Program-made: the position numbers and the translations under genes
The notes under the pieces: generated by a model
Told to the model about the DNA's origin: nothing
The model's input: only the letters and a program-made list of their open reading frames with translations
Database searches by the model: none
Shown: piece by piece, positions 28,612 through 37,788 of the stretch
How the letters are laid out: each line of letters begins with the position of its first letter
How positions within the stretch are numbered: the first letter of the stretch is position 1
Assembly (NCBI GenBank): GCA_903925975.1
Contig: CAIYHG010000188.1
Coordinates: 1-47,365, forward strand
Origin: an uncultured Acidobacteriia bacterium
GTDB taxonomy: Bacteria; Acidobacteriota; Terriglobia; Bryobacterales; Bryobacteraceae
Direction of reading: 5' to 3'
Length of the DNA: 47,365 nucleotides

Positions 28612-30233
28612 ACTCCCCAACAGTAGTCCTCAACAGCTTTCTCGATTGAACTATCCTTCTCCACCATCCGCATGAGCTCCAGGCGAATGGCGTCCACCAG
28701 CGCCCTCCAACTTGCCTCGATCACGTTGTCGGAAACGCCCACGGTGGACCATGTCCGATGACGGTCGCTCCACTCAATCAGCACGCGCACATTGGCCGCG
28801 GTGCCCTTTCTGGAGTCGAGTACGCGGACCTTGTAATCGGTCAGATGCACGTCGGCAATTTGCGGGTAGAGCTTGGAAAGGCACTTGCGAAGGCAAAGGT
28901 GCAGCGCGTGGAACGGGCCGTGCACGGAGGAAGCCGTCGCGGAGTGCGCGACGTCCTGGGCGCCAATCGTGACGGTGGCAACGCTGCGGGCGACGCCGGG
29001 GGCCGAGCCAGGCCCGCCGGCGCGGGTCGATACCTCGTAGCTATCCACGTCGAAGAAACGCATCCCGGGGCGGAGAGCCTCGCGCACCAGCAATTCGAAG
29101 GTGCCTTCCGCGGCTTCCAACTCGTAGCCCTCGTATTCCATCTGCTTGATGCGTTCCAGCAGTTGGCCGCGCGCGTTCTCGTCCAGCCGTCCGGAAAGGC
29201 CGTGCTGATCCAGCTTGAAAAGTACGTTGCCGCGGCCCGAAAGGTCGCTGACGAGCACGCGCTGGCGGTTGCCGACCACTTGCGGCGGGACGTGCTCGTA
29301 AGTGGTCGAGTCTTTGAGGACCGCGCTCACGTGCACGCCGCCCTTATGGGCGAACGCGCTCTTGCCGACAAATGCCTGATCGTTCCGCAGCGGCAGATTC
29401 GCCAGCTCGGCGATGAAGCGGCAGGTGGAGGTGAGCTTGGCGAGTTTCTCCGGCCCGATCGTCTCATGGCCCATTTTCAATTCCAGGTTGGCGATCACCG
29501 ACGCCAGCGATGCGTTTCCGCAGCGCTCCCCGTATCCGTTCAGGCAGCCCTGTACGTGCGTGGCGCCGGCATCTATCGCCGCAAGCGCGTTGGCCACGCC
29601 CAGATCCGAATCGTTGTGCGTGTGTATCCCGATGACGGTGCCGAAACGGCTCCGCACTTCGGTGACTAGCGCCGCGATCTGGCCCGGCAGCGAGCCGCCG
29701 TTCGTATCGCACAGGCACAGCACGTCCGCGCCGGCTTCGTGCGCCGCTTGCAAGGTCTCAAGCGCGTACTTGGGATTGGCGCGGTAACCGTCGAAGAAGT
29801 GCTCGGCGTCGTAGATCACTTCCTTGCCGCGCTCCTTTAAGTAGCGCACGGTATCGCCGATCAGCGCCAAGTTCTCCGCTTCGGTAATGTTCAGCGCCCG
29901 TCTCACATGAAGATCCCAGCTCTTGCCGAAAATACATACCACCGGCGCGCCGGATTCGACGAGTGCGCGCACATTGCGGTCGTCTTCCACCTTATTGCGG
30001 GCGAACCGCGTGGACCCGAACGCCGTCAGCTTCGCGTGCTTGAATTGCAGTTCGGAGGCGCGGGCGAAGAATTCCTTGTCCTTGGGGTTGGAGCCCGGCC
30101 AGCCGCCCTCGACATAGTCAATCCCCAACTCATCCAGTTTCTGGGCAATCAACAGCTTGTCCTCTACCGAAAATGAGATGAGTTCGCCTTGCGTTCCATC
30201 GCGCAGCGTGGTGTCGAACGTCCGGATCTTCAT
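28608..30233 (-). CDS. cimA: (R)-citramalate synthase
   Basis: Condenses pyruvate with acetyl-CoA to citramalate, entering isoleucine synthesis without threonine. 541 residues. DRE-TIM barrel motifs FDTTLRDGTQGELISFSVED and HTHNDSDLGVANAL, metal-binding GYGERCGNAS, then the LeuA-type allosteric domain at the end (about 400-541). YVEGGWPGSNPKDKEFF and LSGRGNVLFKL mark the citramalate synthase group rather than isopropylmalate synthase. It lies downstream of ilvC in the same direction, 54 bases apart with a hairpin between. Confidence 0.93.
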   Translation of the reverse strand: MKIRTFDTTLRDGTQGELISFSVEDKLLIAQKLDELGIDYVEGGWPGSNPKDKEFFARASELQFKHAKLTAFGSTRFARNKVEDDRNVRALVESGAPVVCIFGKSWDLHVRRALNITEAENLALIGDTVRYLKERGKEVIYDAEHFFDGYRANPKYALETLQAAHEAGADVLCLCDTNGGSLPGQIAALVTEVRSRFGTVIGIHTHNDSDLGVANALAAIDAGATHVQGCLNGYGERCGNASLASVIANLELKMGHETIGPEKLAKLTSTCRFIAELANLPLRNDQAFVGKSAFAHKGGVHVSAVLKDSTTYEHVPPQVVGNRQRVLVSDLSGRGNVLFKLDQHGLSGRLDENARGQLLERIKQMEYEGYELEAAEGTFELLVREALRPGMRFFDVDSYEVSTRAGGPGSAPGVARSVATVTIGAQDVAHSATASSVHGPFHALHLCLRKCLSKLYPQIADVHLTDYKVRVLDSRKGTAANVRVLIEWSDRHRTWSTVGVSDNVIEASWRALVDAIRLELMRMVEKDSSIEKAVEDYCWGV

Positions 30234-30248
30234 TTGGGCTCCAGCGGC

Positions 30249-30270
30249 GGGACAGGCCGGAGCCTGTCCC
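30249..30270. repeat. 9-bp hairpin with CGGA loop between ilvC and cimA
   Basis: GGGACAGGC (30249-30257) and GCCTGTCCC (30262-30270) form a perfect stem with a four-base loop. There is no T-tract on the minus strand, so it is more likely an mRNA processing or stability element, or an interspersed palindrome, than a terminator. A similar but different stem lies before ilvC. Confidence 0.6.
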
Positions 30271-30287
30271 GCGCGTCGATCTAATTA

Positions 30288-31328
30288 CTACTTCTTTGCC
30301 GCGGCTTCGGTATCCTGCGGCACTCCCGCTTCCTTCTTCTTCTTGAGGAAGGGCATCATGGCGCGCAGTTCGCGGCCGACTTCTTCCACCTGCGAGTGGC
30401 GGGCGGCCTCGCGCATGGCGAGAAAGTTCTTGCGGCCGCTCTTGTTTTCTTCGATCCATTCCTTGGCGAAGGCGCCGGATTGGATTTCGGAAAGGATCTT
30501 GCGCATTTCGGCGCGGGTCTGCTCGTTAACGATGCGCGGCCCGCGGGTGTAATCCCCGTATTCGGCCGTATCGGAAACCGAGAACCGCATGTAGGCCAGG
30601 CCGCCTTCCTGGATCAGGTCCACAATGAGCTTCAGCTCATGCAGGCACTCGAAATAGGCGATCTCGGGGGCATAGCCGGCTTCCACCAGAGTGTCAAACC
30701 CTGCCTTGATCAGTTCGCTCGCGCCGCCGCAGAGCACGGCCTGCTCGCCGAAGAGATCGCTCTCGGTCTCTTCTTTGAAGGTGGTCTCGATGACGCCGGC
30801 CTTCAGGCAACCAAGCGCCATTGCGTATGCCAGCGCGCGCTCCAGGGCCTGGCCCGAAGCATTCTGGTGGACCGCCACCAGCGCGGGCACGCCCACGCCC
30901 TCGGTGAACAGTTCACGGACGCGGTGTCCGGGCGCCTTGGGCGCGATCATCGTCACGTCGCAATCCGCCGGAGCCGCGATCTGTTTGAAGTGGATATTGA
31001 ATCCGTGGGCGAACATCAGCGTCTTGCCCTTGGTCATGTGGGGCGCGATATCGGCGTTGTACACCGCCGCCTGCACGTGATCAGGAACCAGAATCATGAT
31101 GACGTCCGCGGCTTTGGCTGCCTCGGGCGTGGTCAGCACTTTCAATCCAGCCGATTCAGCCTTCAACCAGGCCGGCGTTCCAGGCGCCTCGCTAACGACG
31201 ACGTTCACGCCGGAATCGCGCAGGTTCAGCGCGTGCGCGTGCCCCTGGCTGCCGTAGCCGACGATTGCGACCGTGCGGCCCTTCAAGAAATCAAGATTTC
31301 CGTCTATTTCGTAATACCGTTTTGACAT
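30288..31328 (-). CDS. ilvC: Ketol-acid reductoisomerase
   Basis: NADPH-dependent isomerase-reductase acting on acetolactate and acetohydroxybutyrate, second common step of valine and isoleucine synthesis. 346 residues, class I. Rossmann motif [20 protein letters not shown] at the start; knotted C-terminal domain with [18 protein letters not shown] (the two metal-binding acids) and [13 protein letters not shown]. Between ilvN and cimA in the operon. Confidence 0.97.
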   Translation of the reverse strand: MSKRYYEIDGNLDFLKGRTVAIVGYGSQGHAHALNLRDSGVNVVVSEAPGTPAWLKAESAGLKVLTTPEAAKAADVIMILVPDHVQAAVYNADIAPHMTKGKTLMFAHGFNIHFKQIAAPADCDVTMIAPKAPGHRVRELFTEGVGVPALVAVHQNASGQALERALAYAMALGCLKAGVIETTFKEETESDLFGEQAVLCGGASELIKAGFDTLVEAGYAPEIAYFECLHELKLIVDLIQEGGLAYMRFSVSDTAEYGDYTRGPRIVNEQTRAEMRKILSEIQSGAFAKEWIEENKSGRKNFLAMREAARHSQVEEVGRELRAMMPFLKKKKEAGVPQDTEAAAKK

Positions 31329-31345
31329 CGCTGCTCCAAGGGGGT

Positions 31346-31363
31346 GGGCAGGGAAAACTGCCC
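31346..31363. repeat. Small hairpin between ilvN and ilvC
   Basis: GGGCAG (31346-31351) and CTGCCC (31358-31363) enclose GGAAAA. It lies 17 bases upstream of the ilvC start on the transcribed minus strand, close to where the ribosome binds, and could affect processing or translation of the ilvC part. Confidence 0.45.
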
Positions 31364-31371
31364 GCCACGGG

Positions 31372-31914
31372 TTAAATTGCCGTTTCTTCCATTTTCACCC
31401 CGGCCTTTGTGGGGACGGGTGGCTGTAGTTTCAGTTTTCGGGCGTCCAGGGCGATGGCGAGCGCGCCGGAGCGCGTCACGTCGATTTCGCCGTAGCTGCC
31501 CATCACATCGATAAATTCGTTCAACTTCTCGGGCGCCCCCGTGACTTCGATGGCGAAGCCTTCGGTGGAGGAATCCACCACGCGCCCGCCGAAGATTTCG
31601 GCTTCTTTCAAGACGGCGGTGCGCGATTCCTGAGCGGTGCGCACGCGAACCAGCACGAGTTCCCGAACTACTGCGGGCGATTCCGTGAGGTCTGACGCCT
31701 GCAGGACGTTGATCAGTTTGTTCATCTGCTTGACCACCTGCTGGCGAAGGGTGGCATCCACATCCACCACGATGGTCATGCGCGAGACTTCGGGATCGAG
31801 CGTGCGCGCGACGGTGAGGCTTTCAATGTTGTAGCCGCGCTGGCTGAGCACGCCGGTGACGCGCATCAACGCGCCCGGCTTGTTTTCAAGAACTAAAGAA
31901 ATAACTTGCAGCAT
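31372..31914 (-). CDS. ilvN: Acetolactate synthase small (regulatory) subunit
   Basis: 180 residues from ATG 31914 ([19 protein letters not shown]); a frame extending 41 codons upstream lies inside ilvB and is not real. N-terminal ACT domain ([20 protein letters not shown]) binds the feedback inhibitor valine in the family; the C-terminal domain ([37 protein letters not shown]) is also present. Starts 13 bases after ilvB. Confidence 0.95.
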   Translation of the reverse strand: MLQVISLVLENKPGALMRVTGVLSQRGYNIESLTVARTLDPEVSRMTIVVDVDATLRQQVVKQMNKLINVLQASDLTESPAVVRELVLVRVRTAQESRTAVLKEAEIFGGRVVDSSTEGFAIEVTGAPEKLNEFIDVMGSYGEIDVTRSGALAIALDARKLKLQPPVPTKAGVKMEETAI

Positions 31915-31927
31915 CGCGTCTCTCCGT

Positions 31928-33679
31928 TCACTTCGCAGCCACGGCCACCGGTTGAGGCGGGCCGAGCACCATCTCGTTGATCGCGTTCCCGGCAGGCACC
32001 ATCGGGTAAACGCATTCGAACTGCGCGACCTTGACATTCAGCAGGAACGGGCCGGGTTCGCTCACCGCGCGGTCGAGGGCCGGGCCCAATTCGGAGGGCC
32101 GCTCGATCGTGCAGCCGCTGAAACCATAGGCCTCGGCCAGCTTGGCAATATCCGGAAAACCTTCGAGCTGCACTCCGCTCAGCCGATTGTTGAAGAACAT
32201 GGTCTGCCACTGCCGCACCATGCCCAAGTGCCCGTTATTCATAATCACGATTTTGATGGGCAGCTTGTTTGCGGCGATCGTGGCCAGTTCCGGAATGGAC
32301 ATCTGGAACCCGCCATCGCCCACGATAGCGAATACCAGGCGGTCCGGGCAGGCCATCTGCGCCCCGATGGCGGAGGGCAGGCCGAATCCCATCGAACCGA
32401 GTCCGCCCGAACTGATCCAAAGCCGCGGCTCCTCAAATCCGATGAGCTGCGCGGCCCACATCTGATGCTGACCCACGTCCGTACAGACGGTGGCGCGGCC
32501 CGCCGCGCGGCGGTTGATTTCGGCCATCAGCGTTTGGGGCTTGATTTCGGTGTCTGAAGGCTCAGGCGCCTCAAGGGGGTGCTCCCGCTTCCACTCACGG
32601 ACCTGACGCCACCAGTCACGCCGGCTCGCTGAGACGGACTCGGGCAGTGGTTCGCCCGCCGACAACAGCTTGTTCAGCTTGGCCAGGACGCGCTTGACGT
32701 CGCCGACCACGGGCACCTCGGGGGCCCTGTTCTTGCCGACCTCGGCCGGGTCGATATCCACGTGGATCACCTTGGCATGCGGCGCGAATGCATTCAAGCG
32801 GCCGGTGACACGATCGTCGAACCGGACCCCAAGCGCAATCAGCAGATCGCAGCCGGTGAGCGCCATGTTGGAGGCGTAGCTGCCGTGCATGCCCGGCATG
32901 CTGATGTAATTCGGATGGCTCGCTGGCAGGGCGCCGAGGCCCATCAGCGTGAGCACGGCGGGCGAATCGGTCAACTCCACGAACTCCCGCAACTCGCTCG
33001 CGGCGCCGGCGGCGACGATTCCGCCGCCCGCGTACACCAGCGGACGCTGCGCTTCCTGGATCAACTGCACCGCTCGCCGGATCTGGCCGGTGTGGCCCTC
33101 GGTGAATACTTTGTAGCCGGGCAGGTGAATGGAACTCACGGGCTGATAATGGCCCTGCCCCTGAAAAACGTCTTTAGCGATATCCACCAAAACCGGCCCG
33201 GGACGCCCGCTGGCTGCGATGTAGAACGCCTCGTGAATCACGCGCGGCAGATCTTCCAGGCTCTTCACCAGGTAGTTGTGTTTGGTCGCGGGCCGCGTGA
33301 TGCCGAACGTATCGGCCTCCTGAAACGCGTCGCTGCCAATCAGCTTGGTCGCAACCTGGCCGGTGATGGCCACGATCGGAATGGAATCCATCAGCGCATC
33401 CACAAGCCCCGTGGTAAGGTTGGTGGCGCCGGGACCGGAGGTGGCGCAGCAGACCCCAACCTTGCCGGTTGCGCGCGCATACCCTTCGGCGGCGAAAGCG
33501 GCATTCTCTTCGTGCCGCACCAGGACGTGGCGGATTTGCCCGTCGTAGAGCGCGTCATACAACGGCAGCGTTACGCCGCCGGGATACCCGAAGATGCAAT
33601 CCACGCCCTCACGCGACAGACATTCCAGCAGCATTTTTGCGCCGCTCATTAGGTTCGACATATTCTGCTCTGCCCTCAT
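31928..33679 (-). CDS. ilvB: Acetolactate synthase large (catalytic) subunit
   Basis: ThDP-, FAD- and Mg-dependent enzyme that makes acetolactate or acetohydroxybutyrate. About 583 residues. Catalytic Glu in RHEENAAFAAEGYARATG, FAD-binding central domain, and ThDP/Mg motif GDGGFQMSIPELATIAANKL followed by IVIMNN. The start is not settled: ATG 33679, 33661 and 33649 are all in frame; GAGGGCAGAG lies ahead of 33661, while 33679 has no ribosome site. The conserved part begins GAKMLLECLSREGVDCIFGY. First structural gene behind the attenuator. Confidence 0.95.
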   Translation of the reverse strand: MRAEQNMSNLMSGAKMLLECLSREGVDCIFGYPGGVTLPLYDALYDGQIRHVLVRHEENAAFAAEGYARATGKVGVCCATSGPGATNLTTGLVDALMDSIPIVAITGQVATKLIGSDAFQEADTFGITRPATKHNYLVKSLEDLPRVIHEAFYIAASGRPGPVLVDIAKDVFQGQGHYQPVSSIHLPGYKVFTEGHTGQIRRAVQLIQEAQRPLVYAGGGIVAAGAASELREFVELTDSPAVLTLMGLGALPASHPNYISMPGMHGSYASNMALTGCDLLIALGVRFDDRVTGRLNAFAPHAKVIHVDIDPAEVGKNRAPEVPVVGDVKRVLAKLNKLLSAGEPLPESVSASRRDWWRQVREWKREHPLEAPEPSDTEIKPQTLMAEINRRAAGRATVCTDVGQHQMWAAQLIGFEEPRLWISSGGLGSMGFGLPSAIGAQMACPDRLVFAIVGDGGFQMSIPELATIAANKLPIKIVIMNNGHLGMVRQWQTMFFNNRLSGVQLEGFPDIAKLAEAYGFSGCTIERPSELGPALDRAVSEPGPFLLNVKVAQFECVYPMVPAGNAINEMVLGPPQPVAVAAK

Positions 33680-33704
33680 TTGTGCTTGAAAACCGTCTAG
33701 AAAT

Positions 33705-33742
33705 AAAAAAGGCCACCGGCCGGTTTCGCCCCGCCGATGGCC
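33705..33742 (-). terminator. Attenuator terminator of the ilv operon
   Basis: On the minus strand GGCCATCGGC (33742-33733) pairs with GCCGGTGGCC (33720-33711) with one T-G wobble, followed by six T at 33710-33705. A strong intrinsic terminator placed before, not after, the structural genes. Part of its 5' arm and loop can pair instead with the end of the leader peptide gene. Confidence 0.88.
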
Positions 33743-33779
33743 TCTGGAACCTGGGTTCCGGCTGGCCTTCAGGCGGGGC
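33728..33779 (-). promoter_or_regulatory. Anti-terminator pairing in the ilv leader
   Basis: Plus-strand GCCCCGCC (33728-33735) and GGCGGGGC (33772-33779) are exact complements. In the minus-strand RNA, the last three codons of the leader peptide pair with the 5' arm and loop of the terminator and would prevent it from folding. A small extra hairpin, GGAACC/GGTTCC (33746-33759), lies between the two arms. Confidence 0.7.
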
Positions 33780-33858
33780 CGGCTACGATGACCGCAATAA
33801 TAATAATGGCGATGCTAGGGGGATTGAACTCGAGCCGGGATGGGAAAAGGCGCGCCAT
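33769..33858 (-). CDS. Ile/Val-rich leader peptide of the ilv operon
   Basis: 29 codons from ATG 33858, beginning MARLFPSRLEFNPP and ending SIAIIIIAVIVAGPA. Six Ile and two Val codons lie within ten codons; four are consecutive ATT. The stop (33771-33769) is 27 bases before the terminator stem. Stalling on the Ile codons would leave the last codons free to form the anti-terminator; finishing the peptide would cover them and let the terminator form. No strong ribosome site is seen. The same frame runs further upstream, but the leader-sized start fits the candidate promoter. Confidence 0.78.
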   Translation of the reverse strand: MARLFPSRLEFNPPSIAIIIIAVIVAGPA

Positions 33859-33874
33859 CGGTGAATAAACCGCT

Positions 33875-33903
33875 AGTGTATCGAACCAGTCCAACAAATG
33901 CAA
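33875..33903 (-). promoter_or_regulatory. Candidate promoter of the ilv operon
   Basis: Minus-strand TTGCAT (33903-33898), 17-base spacer, TACACT (33880-33875). The predicted transcript starts near 33868, about ten bases before the leader peptide ATG. The -35 matches the consensus only in part. Confidence 0.45.
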
Positions 33904-33999
33904 GGGGGGCATTCGATAAATTAAATTAATGGACTTATCATCGGGGATCTTGGGCGCGTTCCACCAGCGACGCCTGTAAGGTCCGGCGCCGCGCATCGC

Positions 34000-34521
34000 T
34001 CACTTGCGAGCCCTAAGATGCCACCAGATATCGCGTGCGGGCAGCACCCAAGTGGCATGAAGCTCGTACCAGGGCAAAGAGGTCCAGGCCAGCAATCTCG
34101 CAAGGTTGTCGAGGAAGAAGTTCCCCCCGAAGTTCAGCTTCTGTTCCGCAACATCGAACATGTACGGGGGACCCGCGAAGCCCGCTGCCTTCGCGCAAGT
34201 GAAGTGTCCTACGCTACGCATCGCCAAATGATACTTGTGGGTTGGATCGACGTACGAATTGGCCGAACTGAAATGCGGCGTGGTTATGAAGACATCGGCC
34301 CCCTCGCAGGCAACCCGGTGCACCTCGGCCATGGCCCTCAATGGATCGCTCAGATGCTCGATCACGTGAGACATGTGGATGCGGCTGAATCGATCCGTAT
34401 CGAGAGGCCAGGGGTACTGATCCAGGTCCCAAAGTTTGTCAGCCACCGATTCCGGCGATATGTCGATTCCGACGGAATCCGGCTCGATCTTTCGCTTGCC
34501 GCACCCGATGTCCAGAACCAT
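34000..34521 (-). CDS. Class I SAM-dependent methyltransferase
   Basis: 173 residues. It begins directly at the SAM-binding motif I (MVLDIGCGKRKIEPDSVGID), then DQYPWPLDTDRFSRIHMSHVIEHLSDPLRAMAEVHRVACEGADVFITTPH (seen in pieces) with motifs II and III. Such short forms are often linked to sugar or glycan modification. No ribosome site precedes ATG 34521; TATCTT on the minus strand (34534-34529) lies 7 bases before the start. The substrate cannot be inferred. Downstream of priA, which reads the same way. Confidence 0.82.
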   Translation of the reverse strand: MVLDIGCGKRKIEPDSVGIDISPESVADKLWDLDQYPWPLDTDRFSRIHMSHVIEHLSDPLRAMAEVHRVACEGADVFITTPHFSSANSYVDPTHKYHLAMRSVGHFTCAKAAGFAGPPYMFDVAEQKLNFGGNFFLDNLARLLAWTSLPWYELHATWVLPARDIWWHLRARK

Positions 34522-34563
34522 TGCTACTAAGATAGCGGAAGCCCAATCACCCGGTAGCGCTTT

Positions 34564-36996
34564 CTACATCAGCGTCAAGGGGTCCACGTCAATCGCCAGC
34601 GCCGTGGCGGGCCACTTATGGTCGATAGCGTACAATCGCACCCGCTGGAGAGTCTCGTTCAGCGTCTTGCGGCTGGCTGCCTTGATCAGGAACTGGTAGC
34701 GGTATTCGTTCTTCAGACGCGGCACGGGAGCCTCTGCCGGGCCCAGGATCTTGAGCTTCTCCGGAGGCGGCGTCAGCAGCACCGATAGATCGGAACTCAT
34801 CCGCAGCGCCATCTCTTTCTTCTCGGCCCGCACGAGGATATTCGCCATGGCGCTGAATGGCGGGTATGCCATCATGCGCCGGAACGTCAGCTCCTTTTGA
34901 TAGAACCCGGCGAAATCGTGCCCGGCGGCATAGCGAATGGCATAGTGATCGGGGTTCACGGTCTGGATCAGCACAATGCCGGGAATAGAGCCGCGCCCCG
35001 CCCGGCCCGCGACCTGCGTGAGGAGTTGAAACGTGCGCTCGGCCGCGCGGAAATCGGGCATTCCCAAGCCGATATCCGCCGATACCACGCCTACCAGCGT
35101 CACGTTGGGGATATCGTGCCCCTTGGCGATCATCTGCGTGCCTACCAGAATGTCGTAGGCGCGCTCGCGGAAGCCTTGCAGGATGGTCTCGTACTGGCGC
35201 TTCCCGGAAACGGTATCGCGGTCAAGTCGCGCGATGCGCGCCGCGGGGAAGGCGCGGTGCAGTTCCTCCTCCACGCGCTCCGAGCCGAGCCCAAGAAAAT
35301 AGATGTGCTCGCTGGCGCACTTGGGGCAGATGGACGGAACCTTTTCGGCGTATCCGCAGTAATGGCATAGAAGCCGGCGGTCGCGTTTGTGATACGTCAG
35401 CGTGAGCGAGCAGTTCACGCATTGGACGCGCTCGCCGCAGGCGCGGCAGGCCACAAAGCTCGAAAAGCCGCGGCGGTTGAGGAGTACGATGGTCTGCTCG
35501 CCGTTATCGATGCGTGCGCCGATAGCCTCGATCAGCTTGCGCGAGAACGTCTCTTGCTTGCGTGTTTCGAGGAACTCCTCGCGCATGTCGATCAGTTCCA
35601 CGGCAGGCATGGGGCGCTCCTCGATGCGCTCCGGCAGTTCGAGCAGCGAATACTTCCCGCGCTCCACGTTGTAGCGGCTTTCAAGACTGGGCGTGGCGGA
35701 GCCAAGCACGATGCAGGCCCCGGCGGCGCGGGCGCGGACCACGGCTACGTCGCGGCCGTTATAGCGTGGCGTTTCCTCCTGCTTATAGCTGCCGTCGTGT
35801 TCTTCATCGACCACGATCAAGCCCAGCCGCCGCACCGGCGCGAAGACGCCGGATCGCGTCGCCACCACCACCAACGCCGCGCCCGATTGAATGCGCCGCC
35901 ACTGCTCCGAGCGCTCCACGCCCGAAAATGCGCTGTGCAGAATGGCCACGCGGTCTCCGAAGCGCGAAAAGAACTGGCCGGCGACAGCCGGGGTCAGCGC
36001 GATCTCAGGCACCAGGAAGAGCGCGCCGCGCCCCTCCGCCAGCGTTGCCTCAATCGCGTTCAGGTAGACTTCTGTCTTCCCCGAGCCCGTTACGCCGTGA
36101 AGCAGGAACGCGCGAAACCCTCCGGCTTGAATCGCACTCCGGAGGCATTCGAACGCGGGTTGCTGCGCGGAGTTCAGAATGTGCGGCGCGCGCACGGCGC
36201 CGGCGGTGATCGGGACCGCTTCCGGCAGCAGCGAAACCAGACGTTTGCGCGCCAGTGACCGCGCGGCGGCGCTCGCGCCTTTCACCTGCGATTCCAGGTC
36301 CTTCAGGTTGTGCGAGCCGGGGTGCAGTTCCAGGAATGCGCGCAGTTCCCGCTCGGGTTTGCTGAGCTTCGGAACGGGCGCGCCGGGAACTATGGGCAGA
36401 GCGTCGATCCGCAGCCGCTCGGACCCCGCGCGCAGCGGGTCGCGCTCGGCCACCACTTGTTCGGCGATGAGGAACCCCTTGCGTTCAAGCGACCGCAGAA
36501 GCTTGTCGGCTAACGGCAATGCCTTAGCCAGGTACGCCGCGGAGAGCGAACGCTTTTCGAGCAGGCCCAGGAGTTTTGCCGCCGGGTCGTCAGGCGCGGC
36601 ATCGAGCAGCAGTTGCCGCGCGGCATCGCGCCCCGAATCGGTGAGCGACCACACCTTGCCCTGGCGCACATCCGAACCGAGGGGCAGCATGGTGCGCAGC
36701 ACCTCGCCCAGCGGAGCGCAGTAGTATTCCGCGATCCAGCGGCCGAGCGCGAGCAATTCGGAATCGAGCACCGGTTCGGCGTCGAGCAGGCGCAGCGCTT
36801 CCTTGGCGGGCACAGATGGCGGGTTATCGTGACACGCCAGCACGACGCCGGTCAGCTTGCGCGCGCCAAACGGAACCACGACGCGGCACCCCGGACGAAC
36901 GCGGTGACGCAGGGTCTCGGGCAGCGCATAGGTGAAGGGCCGGTCGAGCGGCGCGGGCACGCTAACGTCGCAGTACAGGAACGCTCCCTCGGGCAT
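34564..36996 (-). CDS. priA: Primosomal replication restart helicase PriA
   Basis: Restarts stalled replication forks by loading the replicative helicase. 810 residues from ATG 36996 (MPEGAFLYCDVSVPAPLDRP); upstream codons in the same frame overlap the divergent transporter gene and are not real. 3'-DNA-binding domain at the start, Walker A LLHGVTGSGKTEVY, DEEH box (IVVDEEHDGSYKQEE), the helicase C-terminal part, and two zinc sites (CRACGERVQCVNCS; CHYCGYAEKVPSICPKC). The end (FSAMANILVRAEK...RVRLYAIDHKWPATALAIDV) is typical. Confidence 0.96.
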   Translation of the reverse strand: MPEGAFLYCDVSVPAPLDRPFTYALPETLRHRVRPGCRVVVPFGARKLTGVVLACHDNPPSVPAKEALRLLDAEPVLDSELLALGRWIAEYYCAPLGEVLRTMLPLGSDVRQGKVWSLTDSGRDAARQLLLDAAPDDPAAKLLGLLEKRSLSAAYLAKALPLADKLLRSLERKGFLIAEQVVAERDPLRAGSERLRIDALPIVPGAPVPKLSKPERELRAFLELHPGSHNLKDLESQVKGASAAARSLARKRLVSLLPEAVPITAGAVRAPHILNSAQQPAFECLRSAIQAGGFRAFLLHGVTGSGKTEVYLNAIEATLAEGRGALFLVPEIALTPAVAGQFFSRFGDRVAILHSAFSGVERSEQWRRIQSGAALVVVATRSGVFAPVRRLGLIVVDEEHDGSYKQEETPRYNGRDVAVVRARAAGACIVLGSATPSLESRYNVERGKYSLLELPERIEERPMPAVELIDMREEFLETRKQETFSRKLIEAIGARIDNGEQTIVLLNRRGFSSFVACRACGERVQCVNCSLTLTYHKRDRRLLCHYCGYAEKVPSICPKCASEHIYFLGLGSERVEEELHRAFPAARIARLDRDTVSGKRQYETILQGFRERAYDILVGTQMIAKGHDIPNVTLVGVVSADIGLGMPDFRAAERTFQLLTQVAGRAGRGSIPGIVLIQTVNPDHYAIRYAAGHDFAGFYQKELTFRRMMAYPPFSAMANILVRAEKKEMALRMSSDLSVLLTPPPEKLKILGPAEAPVPRLKNEYRYQFLIKAASRKTLNETLQRVRLYAIDHKWPATALAIDVDPLTLM

Positions 36997-37039
36997 GAAC
37001 ACTTCAGAATAGCGAAATCGGCTTTGGAGCCGTGCGATT

Positions 37040-37756
37040 ATGAGGGCTATGCCCTCCGCTCCACACACGGAAACACACTTCGGGGCTTCCGAATCCGTCA
37101 GGGACGTTGTGATTGGAATGTCCGACGGCCTGACGGTGCCATTCGCCCTGGCGGCCGGCCTCACAGGCCTCACCGGGGCCGCAGTTGCGAATACGCATCT
37201 GGTGGTGGTTGCGGGCCTCGCCGAAATCGCCGCTGGCTCGATTGCCATGGGCCTGGGCGGATACCTGGCCGCGCGTACCGACCGCGACCACTACGCTTCC
37301 GAACGCCAGCGCGAAATACGCGAAACGGTCGAACTGCCCGAAAAAGAGCGGGACGAGGTAGCCGAAGTCTTCCGCGGCTATGGAATGACGGAAGAGGCCA
37401 TCGGCCCCGCGGTGGCAGCCATCACCTCCGACCAGAAGCGGTGGGTGGATTTCATGATGCGTTTCGAGTTGGGATTCGAAGAACCCGACCCGCTGCGCGC
37501 CCGCAACAGCGCGGCCACCATCGCAGTTTCTTACATCGCAGGCGGCATGGTTCCGCTCGCGCCCTACATGCTTACCGGGGACGTGGGCCGGGGCCTATCG
37601 ATATCCGTGCTAGTGACCCTGCTGGCCTTGTTCGTATTCGGCTACGTGAAAGGAAAGCTAACGGGGATCCACCCTCTACGCGGTGGTCTGCAGACGGTGG
37701 TCATCGGCGGATTGGCCTCGGCCGCGGCGTTCGGGCTGGCGCGGTGGATCAGTTAG
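37040..37756 (+). CDS. VIT1/CCC1-family Fe/Mn transporter
   Basis: 238 residues. SVRDVVIGMSDGLTVPFALA and GSIAMGLGGYLAARTDRDHY are the family signatures of helices 1 and 2; the cytoplasmic helical metal-binding region (PEKERDEVAEVFRGYGMTEE) follows; three more helices end the protein (MVPLAPYML, ISVLVTLLALFVFGYVKGKL, GGLQTVVIGGLASAAAFGLA). Members export or store Fe2+ or Mn2+. Divergent from priA with 43 bases between starts. ATG 37049 is an alternative start. Confidence 0.92.
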   Translation: MRAMPSAPHTETHFGASESVRDVVIGMSDGLTVPFALAAGLTGLTGAAVANTHLVVVAGLAEIAAGSIAMGLGGYLAARTDRDHYASERQREIRETVELPEKERDEVAEVFRGYGMTEEAIGPAVAAITSDQKRWVDFMMRFELGFEEPDPLRARNSAATIAVSYIAGGMVPLAPYMLTGDVGRGLSISVLVTLLALFVFGYVKGKLTGIHPLRGGLQTVVIGGLASAAAFGLARWIS

Positions 37757-37788
37757 GGGGCCTACAGTCCCTCAGCGACTTTCGCACA

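Noticed and set aside
28758-29669. 303-codon plus-strand frame
   Set aside because: Antisense to cimA, no motifs or ribosome site.
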